A DNA stretch of 24,784 bases from an uncultured Lachnospiraceae bacterium (GCA_934402055.1 CAKRTC010000028.1:1-24784); one strand, 5' to 3'. Shown: positions 7,786-16,075, counted from the stretch's first letter. Notes: generated by a model not told the origin, from the letters alone. Made by a program: numbers and translations.

Positions 7786-8361
7786 TCAGCCTACTATTGT
7801 TCCCTTCTGATCCGGTCCGCAAAGTGCAGCATTGGCCTCATCTGTATCGATGTGCATAGCAAGTGCATACTTCTCTGATACTCTTACTACTGTGTCATCA
7901 AAAACAAGCTTTCTGCCTGCGTTTGAGTCAACAAGAACCTTAACGATCTGTCCGTTCTCAACACCGAGCTCCTTGGCATCCTCAGGTGTCATATGAATGT
8001 GTCTCTTAGCAACGATAACACCTTCCTTAAGCTCAACCTCACCTGCAGGTCCTACAAGCTTACATGAACCTGAACCTGCAATGTCACCTGACTCACGTAC
8101 AGGAGCCTTGATTCCGAGTGAACGTGCATCTGTAGCAGAGATCTCAACCTGGTTTGCACTACGACATGGTCCGAGGATAGACATCTTAGTCTCGCTCTTC
8201 TCACCTACAACTGTGATCTTCTCGCCTGATGCGAACTGACCCGGCTGTGAAAGTGCCTTCTTAACTGTGAGCTGATATCCTGCTCCGAAGAGTACCTCAA
8301 GTGTCTCCTGTGTTACATGTGCATGACGTGCACTTGTCTCTACGATAAATTCCTTAGCCAT
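7786..8361 (-). CDS. pduL: PduL-type phosphate acyltransferase (phosphotransacetylase)
   Basis: Reversible transfer of an acyl group between CoA and phosphate, here most likely acetyl-CoA to acetyl phosphate for AckA. The 191-residue protein has the PduL zinc histidines: H13 and H15 (ARHAHVT), H121 and H123 (AKRHIHMT) and H170 (AMHIDTDEAN), plus the GPCRSANQVEISATDAR block (64-80). It begins directly with the catalytic fold and lacks the N-terminal encapsulation peptide of microcompartment PduL proteins; no shell genes are near. The start has TGGAGGAAAC upstream. It follows darA by 42 bases. It is unrelated in sequence to the classical Pta. Confidence 0.93.
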   Translation of the reverse strand: MAKEFIVETSARHAHVTQETLEVLFGAGYQLTVKKALSQPGQFASGEKITVVGEKSETKMSILGPCRSANQVEISATDARSLGIKAPVRESGDIAGSGSCKLVGPAGEVELKEGVIVAKRHIHMTPEDAKELGVENGQIVKVLVDSNAGRKLVFDDTVVRVSEKYALAMHIDTDEANAALCGPDQKGTIVG

Positions 8362-8403
8362 TTTTAAAAGTTTCCTCCAAAAATAAATAATAAGCTGTTT
8401 TGC

Positions 8404-8736
8404 TTAAAACTTTTCAAATCTCTCGACGTTGGTCACAAAGATAGTTGCTCCTCCGACCTCGATCTGCATAGGCATGGTAGAATAATTGATCATGTTCATA
8501 CCCGATATAAAAGGCATATCAACTGTGATCTTCTGTCTCTCTCCACACTCACTCTTGATGAGCTCGATAGCCTTATCCACCTTCTCATCCTCGGTACAGA
8601 TCATGAGCGTAACATTGCCCTTTCGCAGGAAACCTCCTGTAGTCGAAAGTTTGGTGATACTGTATCCGTTCTTGCTGAGTGCCGTAGTCACCGTGTCCTG
8701 ATTATCATTTCTGACGATAGCGTATATAAGCTTCAT
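8404..8736 (-). CDS. darA: Cyclic-di-AMP receptor, DarA/PstA (PII-like)
   Basis: A 110-residue PII-like trimeric cytosolic protein that binds c-di-AMP in Firmicutes; its downstream target is not known in general. Family blocks are MKLIYAIVRNDN at the start, STTGGFLRKGN (31-41), a GGATIFV strand (95-101) and the terminal RFEKF. The start at 8736 is chosen over the upstream ATG at 8775 because a perfect CAGGAGG ribosome binding site stands in front of it and the length then matches the family (about 109). It is read just before pduL. Confidence 0.93.
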   Translation of the reverse strand: MKLIYAIVRNDNQDTVTTALSKNGYSITKLSTTGGFLRKGNVTLMICTEDEKVDKAIELIKSECGERQKITVDMPFISGMNMINYSTMPMQIEVGGATIFVTNVERFEKF

Positions 8737-8760
8737 GATAAATACCTCCTGTTTTTGCCG

Positions 8761-8787
8761 CCTGACCCCAGCCATGTTTGTGTCAGG
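8761..8787 (-). other. Leader hairpin upstream of darA
   Basis: CCTGAC and GTCAGG can pair across a 15-base loop just ahead of the darA ribosome binding site. There is no U-tract after it. It could be a leader structure; the support is weak. Confidence 0.25.
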
Positions 8788-8892
8788 ATCTTCAAAATAC
8801 CCAAAAGGAGATCAACACACAGCCAAAGTTTTTTGCAGCTCAATCAGAATGAATATATCATAATTTTTTTCTAAAATCCATACTTCCCGGCC

Positions 8893-9717
8893 TCAATCGG
8901 CATAAACTTCCGTAAGTATCTCAGGAGATGCAGCAGCTATATCTACCAGTCCCGCGGTCTCGGTGCCTCTTAAGCTTATAAGCGTATCTCTTACCGTAGC
9001 TACAGCAAGCTCGGGCGTATTGTTTTCTTTGCTGAGATGTCCCAGTTTGACTTTCTTTAGCTTAGGCTGAAATATCTTGGCAAGCAGTTCACCCGCCGAA
9101 GCGTTGCTGAGATGTCCTCTTCCGGAAATGATACGACGCTTAAGCATCATGGGGTAAGGTCCGTTCTGCAGCATCACAGGATCATGATTTGCCTCCATGA
9201 GCACCGCATCAAGTTCAGTCAGATGATCACAGATATAATCATCATAATGTCCGCAATCCGTCATCAGTGCAGTCTCGGTGCATTTGTCCCCCTCATATAT
9301 CTCAAATCTGTAAGCATACGGCTCTGCTGCATCATGGTATATATTAAAAGGAAGTATATGTATATCTCCCACCGAAAATTCAAAATCGGCTCTGACAGGC
9401 TCCATAAGTTCTCTTCCGGCATAATTGAAATATTCATCCTTTGTTGCGGCTGAGAGAGCTGATAAGGTCCCGCTGCTCCCGTACACAGGTATGCCGTAAG
9501 CCGACATCAATCGCTTTACTCCCTTGATATGATCGCTGTGTTCATGCGTGAGTATCAGTGCATCTATATCGTGTAAGCCTCTTTCTACTCCGGCTTCCTT
9601 TAGAAGTGTATCCGTCTTCTTTGCGGATATCCCGCAATCTACAAGTATCTTTGTGCTGTCCGTTGCTATAAGCGAAGCATTACCGCTGCTCCCGCTTACC
9701 AGACTTAAAAATTTCAT
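8893..9717 (-). CDS. MBL-fold metallo-hydrolase, YycJ/WalJ-like
   Basis: A 274-residue metallo-beta-lactamase-fold hydrolase of the small cytosolic YycJ/WalJ group, thought to act on nucleic acid. It starts with the family signature MKFLSLVSGSSGNASLI and carries THEHSDH at 57-63 (H58, H60, D62, H63), a further histidine in FNIYHDAAEP, DCGHYD, and GHLSN and GHLSKEN near the end. Its start lies inside the 3' end of coaE (38-base overlap), which implies translational coupling. In many Firmicutes this gene follows walRK; here it sits in a polA-coaE operon instead. Confidence 0.88.
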   Translation of the reverse strand: MKFLSLVSGSSGNASLIATDSTKILVDCGISAKKTDTLLKEAGVERGLHDIDALILTHEHSDHIKGVKRLMSAYGIPVYGSSGTLSALSAATKDEYFNYAGRELMEPVRADFEFSVGDIHILPFNIYHDAAEPYAYRFEIYEGDKCTETALMTDCGHYDDYICDHLTELDAVLMEANHDPVMLQNGPYPMMLKRRIISGRGHLSNASAGELLAKIFQPKLKKVKLGHLSKENNTPELAVATVRDTLISLRGTETAGLVDIAAASPEILTEVYAD

Positions 9718-10417
9718 CCAAACGTTTCCTTACTTCTTCTTCTGTTTTTGCTCTTTCTCCGGAATTATCGATGAGTATGTCGGCAAATTTTTTAAAATCA
9801 GCCACACTAAGCTGCTTTGCTATAACGCTTAGGCTCTTTTCCCTCGAATAACCGCGATCAGCCATCAGACGCTTGATACGTATCTCATCGTCTGTATATA
9901 TGTACCATATTTCGTCGCATAATTCTGTAAATATTTCACTCGGAAGTGCCGTTTCCACAGCTATGCGCACATCATTGACTGCTGCCTCGCCTTCCGATTC
10001 CCTTGTCTTTCTACCGTCTGCCGCTTCAGAGCACCCTCCTTCATCAGACTTAGGCATAGACTCGTTTTCGGTAATTCCGGCTGCTGCCGATCCACGTTCA
10101 AGTTTCGCAACATTGATATACTCGCTGACATACCTCCAGACGCTCGGATGCACTATGCCGTTAACCGTCTCAAGCGCCGTCTTGTCGGAATATATCTTTG
10201 CGGCAAGCTTAGGATTATCTATCGGACTTCCGTATCCCTGCTGCAATATCGTGTCACCGAATGCCTCTGTCAATGCTTCATAACAGCATTCTCCGGGTCT
10301 TTCCAGTTTTTTTGCAATATCATCCGTGAGCAGCAGCTCAAAGCCGTACTCCGACTGAAGCACCTTTGTAACAGTGCTCTTGCCGCTTCCCACTCCGCCT
10401 ACAAGTCCCAATATCAT
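9680..10417 (-). CDS. coaE: Dephospho-CoA kinase with a hydrophilic insertion
   Basis: Final step of coenzyme A synthesis: ATP-dependent 3'-phosphorylation of dephospho-CoA. The P-loop GGVGSGKST is at residues 7-15, TDDIAKKL at 31-38, IVHPSVW at 88-94 and the lid-like IKRLMADRGYS at 181-191. The protein is 245 residues against roughly 200 usual. The excess is a serine/glutamate/glycine-rich stretch at about 108-147, placed just before the strand that normally reads VVVDVPLL (here RIAVETALPSE). The ATG overlaps the stop of the preceding gene as ATGA, and its own 3' end overlaps the metallo-hydrolase start. Confidence 0.93.
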   Translation of the reverse strand: MILGLVGGVGSGKSTVTKVLQSEYGFELLLTDDIAKKLERPGECCYEALTEAFGDTILQQGYGSPIDNPKLAAKIYSDKTALETVNGIVHPSVWRYVSEYINVAKLERGSAAAGITENESMPKSDEGGCSEAADGRKTRESEGEAAVNDVRIAVETALPSEIFTELCDEIWYIYTDDEIRIKRLMADRGYSREKSLSVIAKQLSVADFKKFADILIDNSGERAKTEEEVRKRLDEIFKSGKREQR

Positions 10418-10794
10418 AATTTTTCCAATACCTCATTAAGATAAGCTATTGCCTCATCTATGCCTTCATCGCTGAATTCAACATCATGAACCGTGATTTC
10501 TTCCTTGGGAGTAGCATCAAAGCAAAATGCTCCCGTCCAATGATATACTCTGAGTACAGTCTTGGTGACAGGCTCTGATTTTGCTTCGTCTGCATTTTCC
10601 GAAGCCTGATCTGCTCCGTCCGTTTTATCCGCCTGTTCGCCGGGATCCTCTGCTATCTCAACTTCCGTTTTTTCCAGCTTGTATCTTAAATTCCGTTTTG
10701 AGCCGGTATATGAACTCATTTTAAGAAATGACATAGGCAGCATATCTCTGCGTGTAATCCGCTTATCTGTCATTTCTTCCGTAATTACAGCCAT
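10414..10794 (-). CDS. Conserved-looking protein of unknown function, between polA and coaE
   Basis: A 126-residue soluble protein. An N-terminal basic block KRITRRDMLPMSFLKMSSYTG is followed by RYKLEKTEVEI, then an acidic low-complexity linker (about residues 49-77, rich in A, D, E), then a compact C-terminal part (VLRVYHWTGAFCFDATPKE and a helix ending LNEVLEKL). I do not recognise a characterised family. It ends in an ATGA overlap with coaE and begins 30 bases after polA, so it is co-expressed with both. A GGGAG element lies 13 bases before the first ATG, so an in-frame ATG at codon 8 is an alternative start. Confidence 0.75.
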   Translation of the reverse strand: MAVITEEMTDKRITRRDMLPMSFLKMSSYTGSKRNLRYKLEKTEVEIAEDPGEQADKTDGADQASENADEAKSEPVTKTVLRVYHWTGAFCFDATPKEEITVHDVEFSDEGIDEAIAYLNEVLEKL

Positions 10795-10824
10795 CTGTAT
10801 ATATAAACTCCCGATTTATTAAAA

Positions 10825-13578
10825 TTAATGACAGTCGTACCAGGTATCACCGCTTCTTACTTCGGCACTGAGACGGACAGGAAGATCCGCAGCCTCTTCC
10901 ATGCACTGTTTTACCATAGTCTTGACCTGTTCAAGCTCCTCCGGCGCCGTCTCAATAAGCAGTTCGTCATGTACCTGCAGTACTATGCGTGATTTCATTC
11001 CCTTAAGAGCCTTTGCGGTATTATTCATGGCTATCTTCATGATGTCGGCCGCAGTTCCCTGTATCGGCGAATTCATTGCAATTCTTTCTCCGAAGCTTCT
11101 CTGCATAAAGTTTGAAGACTTAAGCTCCGGTATAGGACGTACTCTGCCGAACAAGGTAGTTACATATCCGTTTTCCTTGGCATCTGCTATCTGCCTATCC
11201 AGATACTCCTTGACCTTGGGATAGCTCTTAAAATACTGCTCTATATATTCATTTGCCTCTTTACGGCTTATCGAGAGATCCTCTCCGAGTCCGAATGCGG
11301 ATATTCCGTATACTATTCCGAAATTAACAGCCTTTGCATTACGTCTCATCTCCGGAGTAACTTCATCTATAGGCGTCTTGAATACCTGAGATGCGGTAAG
11401 CGTATGTATATCTACCGCATTTTTATAAGCATCTATTAGTACACTGTCTCCGGAAAGTGCCGCAAGTATACGCAGCTCGACCTGACTGTAATCGGCATCC
11501 ACAAAAGTGTATCCCTGCTGAGGTACAAAGACCTTTCTTATCTCCTTGCCCTCCTCGGTCCTTACCGGAATATTCTGAAGGTTAGGATCCGTGCTTGATA
11601 TACGTCCTGTCGCAGTGACCGTCTGATTAAAGGTTCCGTGTATCCTGTCGTCCTCTCCTATAAATGCATCAAGCCCTGCCGCATAGGTAGAGTACAGTTT
11701 TGTAAGCGTTCTGTATCTGAGTATTTTTCGTATTATCTCATTATCTCCGGCAAGCTTCTCCAGCACATCAGCCGCCGTCGAATACCCTGTCTTGGTCTTT
11801 TTTCCTCCCTGAATACCCAGCTTTTCAAAGAGTATGACTCCGAGCTGCTTGGGCGAGTTGATATTGAATTCCTCTCCCGCAAGTGCATATATCTCCGATG
11901 TCAGGGCATCTGTCTGTGTCTTGAGCTCCCTTGCATAATCTGAAAGTGATGCTCTGTTTACGGCAATTCCTACATTTTCCATATCGTTAAGAGTATAGAC
12001 AAGCGGAAGCTCTATATCTGTGTACAGCTTATACATGCCCATATGCTTAAGGCTCTTCACAGCCTTCTTCTCCGCCGCAAAAGCTACTGCTGCCGAAAGA
12101 GCTATGTATTGTTTTGCCTTTTCTGTAAATGCCGCATCATCCAGCGCCTCGACCACTCCCTTTTTACCTATAAGCTCCTGTCTGCCCGGTTCCGCCGTCT
12201 TAAGTACAGCTGCCGATATGTCATCATATTCATAGCTGCTTCTTCCGGGATCCAAGAGGTAGGCCGCTATGGATATATCATGGACAAAGGCATTTTCCTC
12301 TATATCTATATTTTTAAGTATATTCTTAAGTCCGAGCACAGCAGTTGTCTTTTCAGCTGCTATCCTTACCTTAAGCATGCTCTTGATGTCGTCTGCAAGC
12401 TTGTCTGCACTGTACTCATTACCTGTCCTGAGTACATAATATCTCTCTCCCGGCATGGCAAGTCCTGCTGCGGCTGTCTTCATGCCCATAAAGCTGTCTG
12501 TAAAATAAGAAAGCCCTACCGCATCCTCTTCCACAGCATCCTTAAGCACCGTAGCTGCAAGGAACGGATCGTTGCTGAGCTTGATATTTCCTATGCTGAG
12601 TGCGCTTGCAGCCGTATCCTTATCAGCATCACTTTCCGAAGATGCGCCATCCGCGGCACTTCCGGAATTCTCGATTTTTTTTGCCAATCTTGCCGCAATA
12701 GTCTTAAGCTCAAGCTCTCTTAACTTTACAAGTGCTGCCTCTGTATAAATGCCGGATGCACTTCCCTTGCCGGATGCATTTTCATTTCCTGAGATAAGCT
12801 CCGCAATAGCTGTATCCAAAGGAGCATCTGTATCTATGGTAGCGAGCTTCTTGGAAAGCTCGGCAAGCTCATAGTGCTCCGCGAATGCCTTCTGTGCTCT
12901 CGGAGGCTTTATCTCCTCAAGATGTGCGTAGGCATTCTCTACCGAATGGTATTTTACGATAAGCTCGGTTGCAGTCTTTTCCCCGACTCCCGGAAGCCCC
13001 GGAATATTATCCGAGCTGTCTCCCATAAGTCCCTTAAGATCTATGAACTCCTCCGGAGTCACCCTGTACTGTTCCTTGACATCCTCCGGATAATAAGGGG
13101 TAAGCTCAGTCTTACCCTTTGATGTTCGCGGCATAAGTATCTTGATATGCTCATCACAAAGCTGCAGAAGATCTCTGTCTCCCGATACTATAGTGACCTC
13201 ATGTCCTTCCGCCTGTGCCTTCTTTGCCGCAGTGCCGAGAAGATCGTCAGCCTCATATCCCGTAAGCTCCATTATAGGGATGTTCATACTGCGAACCATT
13301 TCCCTTGCTATAGGCACCTGCTCCAACAACTCTGTCGGCATAGGCTTTCTTGTTCCCTTATATTCGGGATACATGGCAGTACGCTTGAGCTTGGACCTCT
13401 CGAGATCGAAAGCCACCGCGATGGAATCAGCCTGCTCTTCGTCTATGCATTTAAGCAAAATATTAAGGAATCCGAATACCGCATTGGTATGGATTCCCGT
13501 TGATGCTGTAAGTGTCGGAACTCCGTAAAAGGCTCTCGACAATACGCTGTGTCCGTCTATAAGCAATAATTTATTCAT
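10825..13578 (-). CDS. polA: DNA polymerase I (5' nuclease plus polymerase, inactive proofreading domain)
   Basis: A 917-residue repair and Okazaki-maturation polymerase. The N-terminal 5' nuclease (1 to about 300) has LLIDGHS, GYEADDLLGT (107-116), SGDRDLLQL (132-140) and GDSSDNIPGLPGVGEKTA (186-203). The middle domain (about 330-510) lacks the acidic 3'-5' exonuclease residues (GLSYFTDS where DTET would be), as in many Gram-positives. Polymerase motifs: A, D696 in DYSQVELR; B, R745, K749, F753, Y757 in the O-helix; C, VHDE at 869-872. Low-complexity linkers at about 263-277 and 303-327 join the 5' nuclease to the rest. The start overlaps the stop of the zinc-finger gene (ATGA). Confidence 0.97.
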   Translation of the reverse strand: MNKLLLIDGHSVLSRAFYGVPTLTASTGIHTNAVFGFLNILLKCIDEEQADSIAVAFDLERSKLKRTAMYPEYKGTRKPMPTELLEQVPIAREMVRSMNIPIMELTGYEADDLLGTAAKKAQAEGHEVTIVSGDRDLLQLCDEHIKILMPRTSKGKTELTPYYPEDVKEQYRVTPEEFIDLKGLMGDSSDNIPGLPGVGEKTATELIVKYHSVENAYAHLEEIKPPRAQKAFAEHYELAELSKKLATIDTDAPLDTAIAELISGNENASGKGSASGIYTEAALVKLRELELKTIAARLAKKIENSGSAADGASSESDADKDTAASALSIGNIKLSNDPFLAATVLKDAVEEDAVGLSYFTDSFMGMKTAAAGLAMPGERYYVLRTGNEYSADKLADDIKSMLKVRIAAEKTTAVLGLKNILKNIDIEENAFVHDISIAAYLLDPGRSSYEYDDISAAVLKTAEPGRQELIGKKGVVEALDDAAFTEKAKQYIALSAAVAFAAEKKAVKSLKHMGMYKLYTDIELPLVYTLNDMENVGIAVNRASLSDYARELKTQTDALTSEIYALAGEEFNINSPKQLGVILFEKLGIQGGKKTKTGYSTAADVLEKLAGDNEIIRKILRYRTLTKLYSTYAAGLDAFIGEDDRIHGTFNQTVTATGRISSTDPNLQNIPVRTEEGKEIRKVFVPQQGYTFVDADYSQVELRILAALSGDSVLIDAYKNAVDIHTLTASQVFKTPIDEVTPEMRRNAKAVNFGIVYGISAFGLGEDLSISRKEANEYIEQYFKSYPKVKEYLDRQIADAKENGYVTTLFGRVRPIPELKSSNFMQRSFGERIAMNSPIQGTAADIMKIAMNNTAKALKGMKSRIVLQVHDELLIETAPEELEQVKTMVKQCMEEAADLPVRLSAEVRSGDTWYDCH

Positions 13579-13910
13579 GTAAATGTCACTCTCAAATATA
13601 CAAATGTTACCGCAAGCAAGGTCCAGAAAATAAGTGTTCTGAATACATTTGCAATCACTATGGATCTCTTGCGGGAAGCAATATACTCCTTATTGTTGGT
13701 AAGCTCATGTCTGTAAGCCGAAGCAAGATTAAGTGAGGCTGACTTGTCATTCATCCTCAGCATACCCTCCTGCACTATATAATTGACCTCCAGCTCCTCA
13801 GCGCAGCTTTTGCAGGTCTTGAGATGATTGAGGAAACCATTCAGCTCATCATCATTAAGCTCATCATGTATAAAGGCATCTATATCTTTGTTAAATGTGA
13901 TACAATCCAT
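13575..13910 (-). CDS. Membrane-anchored zinc-finger (anti-sigma-like, zf-HC2) protein
   Basis: A 111-residue protein. The N-terminus fits a ZAS zinc finger exactly: C3-x25-H29-x3-C33-x2-C36 (HLKTCKSC). A linker leads to a single hydrophobic segment at about 84-107 and a very short tail. This layout is that of an anti-sigma factor with a cytosolic zinc domain, but no sigma factor gene is adjacent; the next gene upstream is a tRNA on the other strand. Its stop overlaps the polA ATG (ATGA). GGAG lies 13-14 bases ahead of the ATG, a rather long spacing. It heads the polA operon. Its partner is unknown. Confidence 0.8.
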   Translation of the reverse strand: MDCITFNKDIDAFIHDELNDDELNGFLNHLKTCKSCAEELEVNYIVQEGMLRMNDKSASLNLASAYRHELTNNKEYIASRKRSIVIANVFRTLIFWTLLAVTFVYLRVTFT

Positions 13911-14015
13911 AGCTTAGATTTTACTCCATGCGCAGCACATTAACAAGCAAATATAAAAATATGAGATTTCTGCTCTCCTTAGTATCATTTATGCAGCTAT
14001 TTTTCAGATAGCAGA

Positions 14016-14044
14016 AATATTCGCAGTCGTTCTTAATAAGACAA
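14016..14044 (-). promoter_or_regulatory. Candidate promoter of the zinc-finger/polA/coaE operon
   Basis: On the minus strand TTGTCT and AATATT are separated by 17 bases (four of six consensus matches each), about 100 bases before the ATG at 13910. A 9-base inverted repeat (13966-13974 with 14010-14018) overlaps the -10 and could be an operator. Confidence 0.4.
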
Positions 14045-14116
14045 ATGATTTAGTAATTATCTTTAAAACAGCTTTGTTTCACAAAATATCCGTAAACTCC
14101 GGCATCTCGAATTTAC

Positions 14117-14145
14117 TTGCCTAAAGTCTGCAAATGTGATATAAA
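14117..14145 (+). promoter_or_regulatory. Promoter of tRNA-Leu
   Basis: TTGCCT and TATAAA with a 17-base spacer, ending 17 bases before the tRNA. Confidence 0.65.
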
Positions 14146-14162
14146 ATATAAGTCTATGATTT

Positions 14163-14241
14163 GCCGGTGTGGCGGAATGGCAGACGCACATGACTCAAAA
14201 TCATGCGGGAAACCATGCGGGTTCGAGTCCCGCCACCGGCA
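14163..14241 (+). tRNA. tRNA-Leu, anticodon CAA
   Basis: The acceptor arms GCCGGTG and CACCGGC pair fully, with discriminator A. The anticodon stem CATGA/TCATG holds the loop CTCAAAA, giving anticodon CAA (reads UUG). A short class II variable arm (GGG...CC) precedes the T arm GCGGG-TTCGAGT-CCCGC. No CCA is encoded; the next bases are GTATAC. It is monocistronic, with its own promoter and terminator, in the roughly 600-base gap before brnQ. Confidence 0.95.
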
Positions 14242-14250
14242 GTATACAAC

Positions 14251-14300
14251 AAATGGCTATAGCTAAGGATAAACCTTATTTATAGCCATTTTATTATTTT
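14251..14300 (+). terminator. Terminator after tRNA-Leu
   Basis: AAATGGCTATA pairs with TATAGCCATTT around an inner AGG/CCT pairing, followed by TATTATTTT. It ends the tRNA transcript. Confidence 0.75.
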
Positions 14301-14405
14301 AATGCTACCTTAACCTGAATTATACTCCTGCACATTAACACCAAGTAAACTTTATTCTATTTTGTATCTCGAATGTATATTCTTCCTGCGAAATCCCTGC
14401 ATGAA

Positions 14406-14435
14406 TTGCTTTTTTCCTGTTATGTGTAATAATAG
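14406..14435 (+). promoter_or_regulatory. Possible promoter of brnQ
   Basis: TTGCTT and TAATAG with an 18-base spacer, about 75 bases before the brnQ ATG. The match is modest. The leader shows no T-box signature. Confidence 0.3.
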
Positions 14436-14510
14436 GAACATTATTACTTGATAAGGTCAATGATAGCTTAAAACTATATCGTTCCTTAAAAAGCAAAGGA
14501 GATCTTCATT

Positions 14511-15875
14511 ATGAATAAAAAGCTCAGCCGACGTGAATACATATATGTTGCAAGTATGTTATTCGGCATGTTTTTCGGAGCCGGCAATCTTATCTTCCCT
14601 GTTCATATGGGACAGCTTGCCGGAAGCAATATGTGGCCTGCGGTCATAGGTTTCTGTATAACCGGTGTAGGCCTGCCTCTGCTCGGTGTTGCTGCCCTTG
14701 GTATAAGCCGTTCCAACGGACTTTTTGAATTGGCAGGACATGTAGGCCGTTCCTACTCAATGTTTTTCACCTGTCTGCTGTATCTCACCATAGGTCCATT
14801 CTTCGCTATTCCGCGATGTGCGACCACAGCTTTTACGGTAGGACTCGAGCAGGTGCTTCCACAGCACATCAATCTAAAGTTATGTCTGCTCATATTTTCA
14901 ATCGTATTTTTTGCCATCGCACTGTTTTTCTCACTGCGTCCCGGCAATATACTGGTATGGATCGGCAAGGTACTTAACCCTTGCTTTCTTCTATTTCTCG
15001 GCATACTTGTCATAGTTGCGCTGTTTAATTCAGAGACTTCAATAGCCTCTGTTGCTCCGCAGGATACTTATAAAACACAGTCGTTCATAACCGGATTCCT
15101 TGAAGGCTACAATACCATGGATGCCCTGGCCGGACTCGCCTTCGGCATTATAGTTGTACAGGTTATCCGTGATCTTGGTGTAAATGAACCCGGTTCGATA
15201 GCCGGCAGCACCGTTCTTTCGGGTATATTGGGTTGTTCACTTATGGCTGTCATCTATATTGCCGTTACCGTTGTCGGAGTTCAGAGCCGTGGGATGTTTG
15301 AAACAAGTGAGAACGGCGGAATCGCTCTCGCACAGATATCGCAGCATTTCCTTGGCAGCGCCGGACTCTTTGTACTTGCGGCAACTGTTACCCTTGCCTG
15401 TCTCAAGACCTCGGTAGGTCTTATTACAAGCTGCAGCGAGACCTTCTGCAGTCTGTTCCCGAAAGGCCCGGCATACCATGTATGGGCTGTGATATTCAGT
15501 CTTATTTCACTGACCTTTGCAAACTTCGGACTCAGCTCGATAATAGGATATTCCATACCTGTACTTATGTTCTTGTATCCGTTGGCGATCACACTTATAT
15601 TACTTTCTCTCACCGGAAAGTTCTATAATTACGACCGCGTGGTATTCATCTCTGTTACGGCACTTACACTTCCTGCTGCCGTATGTGATTTTGTAGCAGC
15701 ACTGCCGAGCGGACTCTATAACGCCTTACACGGAGATGCACTCATGGCTTTTGTAAGAAGCTTTCTTCCGTTTTCCGATATGGGACTCGGATGGGTATGT
15801 CCTGCGCTTGCAGGTCTTGTTATCGGACTCATCCTCCACTTCGCAAAAAGTAGCAAAGCTTCAAAGGCAGTCTGA
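14511..15875 (+). CDS. brnQ: Branched-chain amino acid carrier (LIVCS family)
   Basis: A 454-residue cation-coupled leucine/isoleucine/valine permease in the cytoplasmic membrane. The family start MLFGMFFGAGNLIFPVHMGQ (residues 16-35) is intact, followed by about twelve hydrophobic segments and blocks such as GFLEGYNTMDALAGLAFGII near the middle (about 196-215). Length is usual. AAAGGAGATC precedes the ATG. It stands alone on the plus strand behind the tRNA and ends at a bidirectional hairpin. No attenuator or T-box was found in the leader, so its control is open. Confidence 0.95.
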   Translation: MNKKLSRREYIYVASMLFGMFFGAGNLIFPVHMGQLAGSNMWPAVIGFCITGVGLPLLGVAALGISRSNGLFELAGHVGRSYSMFFTCLLYLTIGPFFAIPRCATTAFTVGLEQVLPQHINLKLCLLIFSIVFFAIALFFSLRPGNILVWIGKVLNPCFLLFLGILVIVALFNSETSIASVAPQDTYKTQSFITGFLEGYNTMDALAGLAFGIIVVQVIRDLGVNEPGSIAGSTVLSGILGCSLMAVIYIAVTVVGVQSRGMFETSENGGIALAQISQHFLGSAGLFVLAATVTLACLKTSVGLITSCSETFCSLFPKGPAYHVWAVIFSLISLTFANFGLSSIIGYSIPVLMFLYPLAITLILLSLTGKFYNYDRVVFISVTALTLPAAVCDFVAALPSGLYNALHGDALMAFVRSFLPFSDMGLGWVCPALAGLVIGLILHFAKSSKASKAV

Positions 15876-16025
15876 TTAAAGCAAATTCAACAAGCGGATA
15901 TCACTATTACTGATCCATATTTTTTGATTAGATTTATCTGCTCTGAGTTCCGTGCCATGTGTTGATTGACCGCAAAATCATTGTCTTTTTTCTTACTTTC
16001 ACGGTAATATCTATTCAATTTTTAA

Positions 16026-16075
16026 AGAGGACGTTTTCCGAAATCACTTTCGAAAAATGTCCTCTGTCTTTACTT
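16026..16075. terminator. Bidirectional terminator between brnQ and the kinase-like gene
   Basis: AGAGGAC pairs with GTCCTCT and an inner CGAAA/TTTCG stem closes on TCAC. T-rich bases follow on plus (GTCTTTACTTG) and a short T run follows on minus. It lies 150 bases after brnQ; the rest of that gap shows nothing else. Confidence 0.65.

Noticed and set aside
7786..8361. Microcompartment-associated PduL
   Set aside because: No encapsulation peptide at the N-terminus and no shell protein genes in the window.
8361..8775. Upstream ATG giving darA 13 extra residues
   Set aside because: The extra residues are not family-like and the perfect AGGAGG site serves the ATG at 8736.
14163..14241. tRNA-Leu as an integration (attachment) site
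   Set aside because: No integrase gene and no repeated tRNA 3' end were seen nearby.
14301..14510. T-box riboswitch in the brnQ leader
   Set aside because: No T-box sequence or terminator/antiterminator pair was found.
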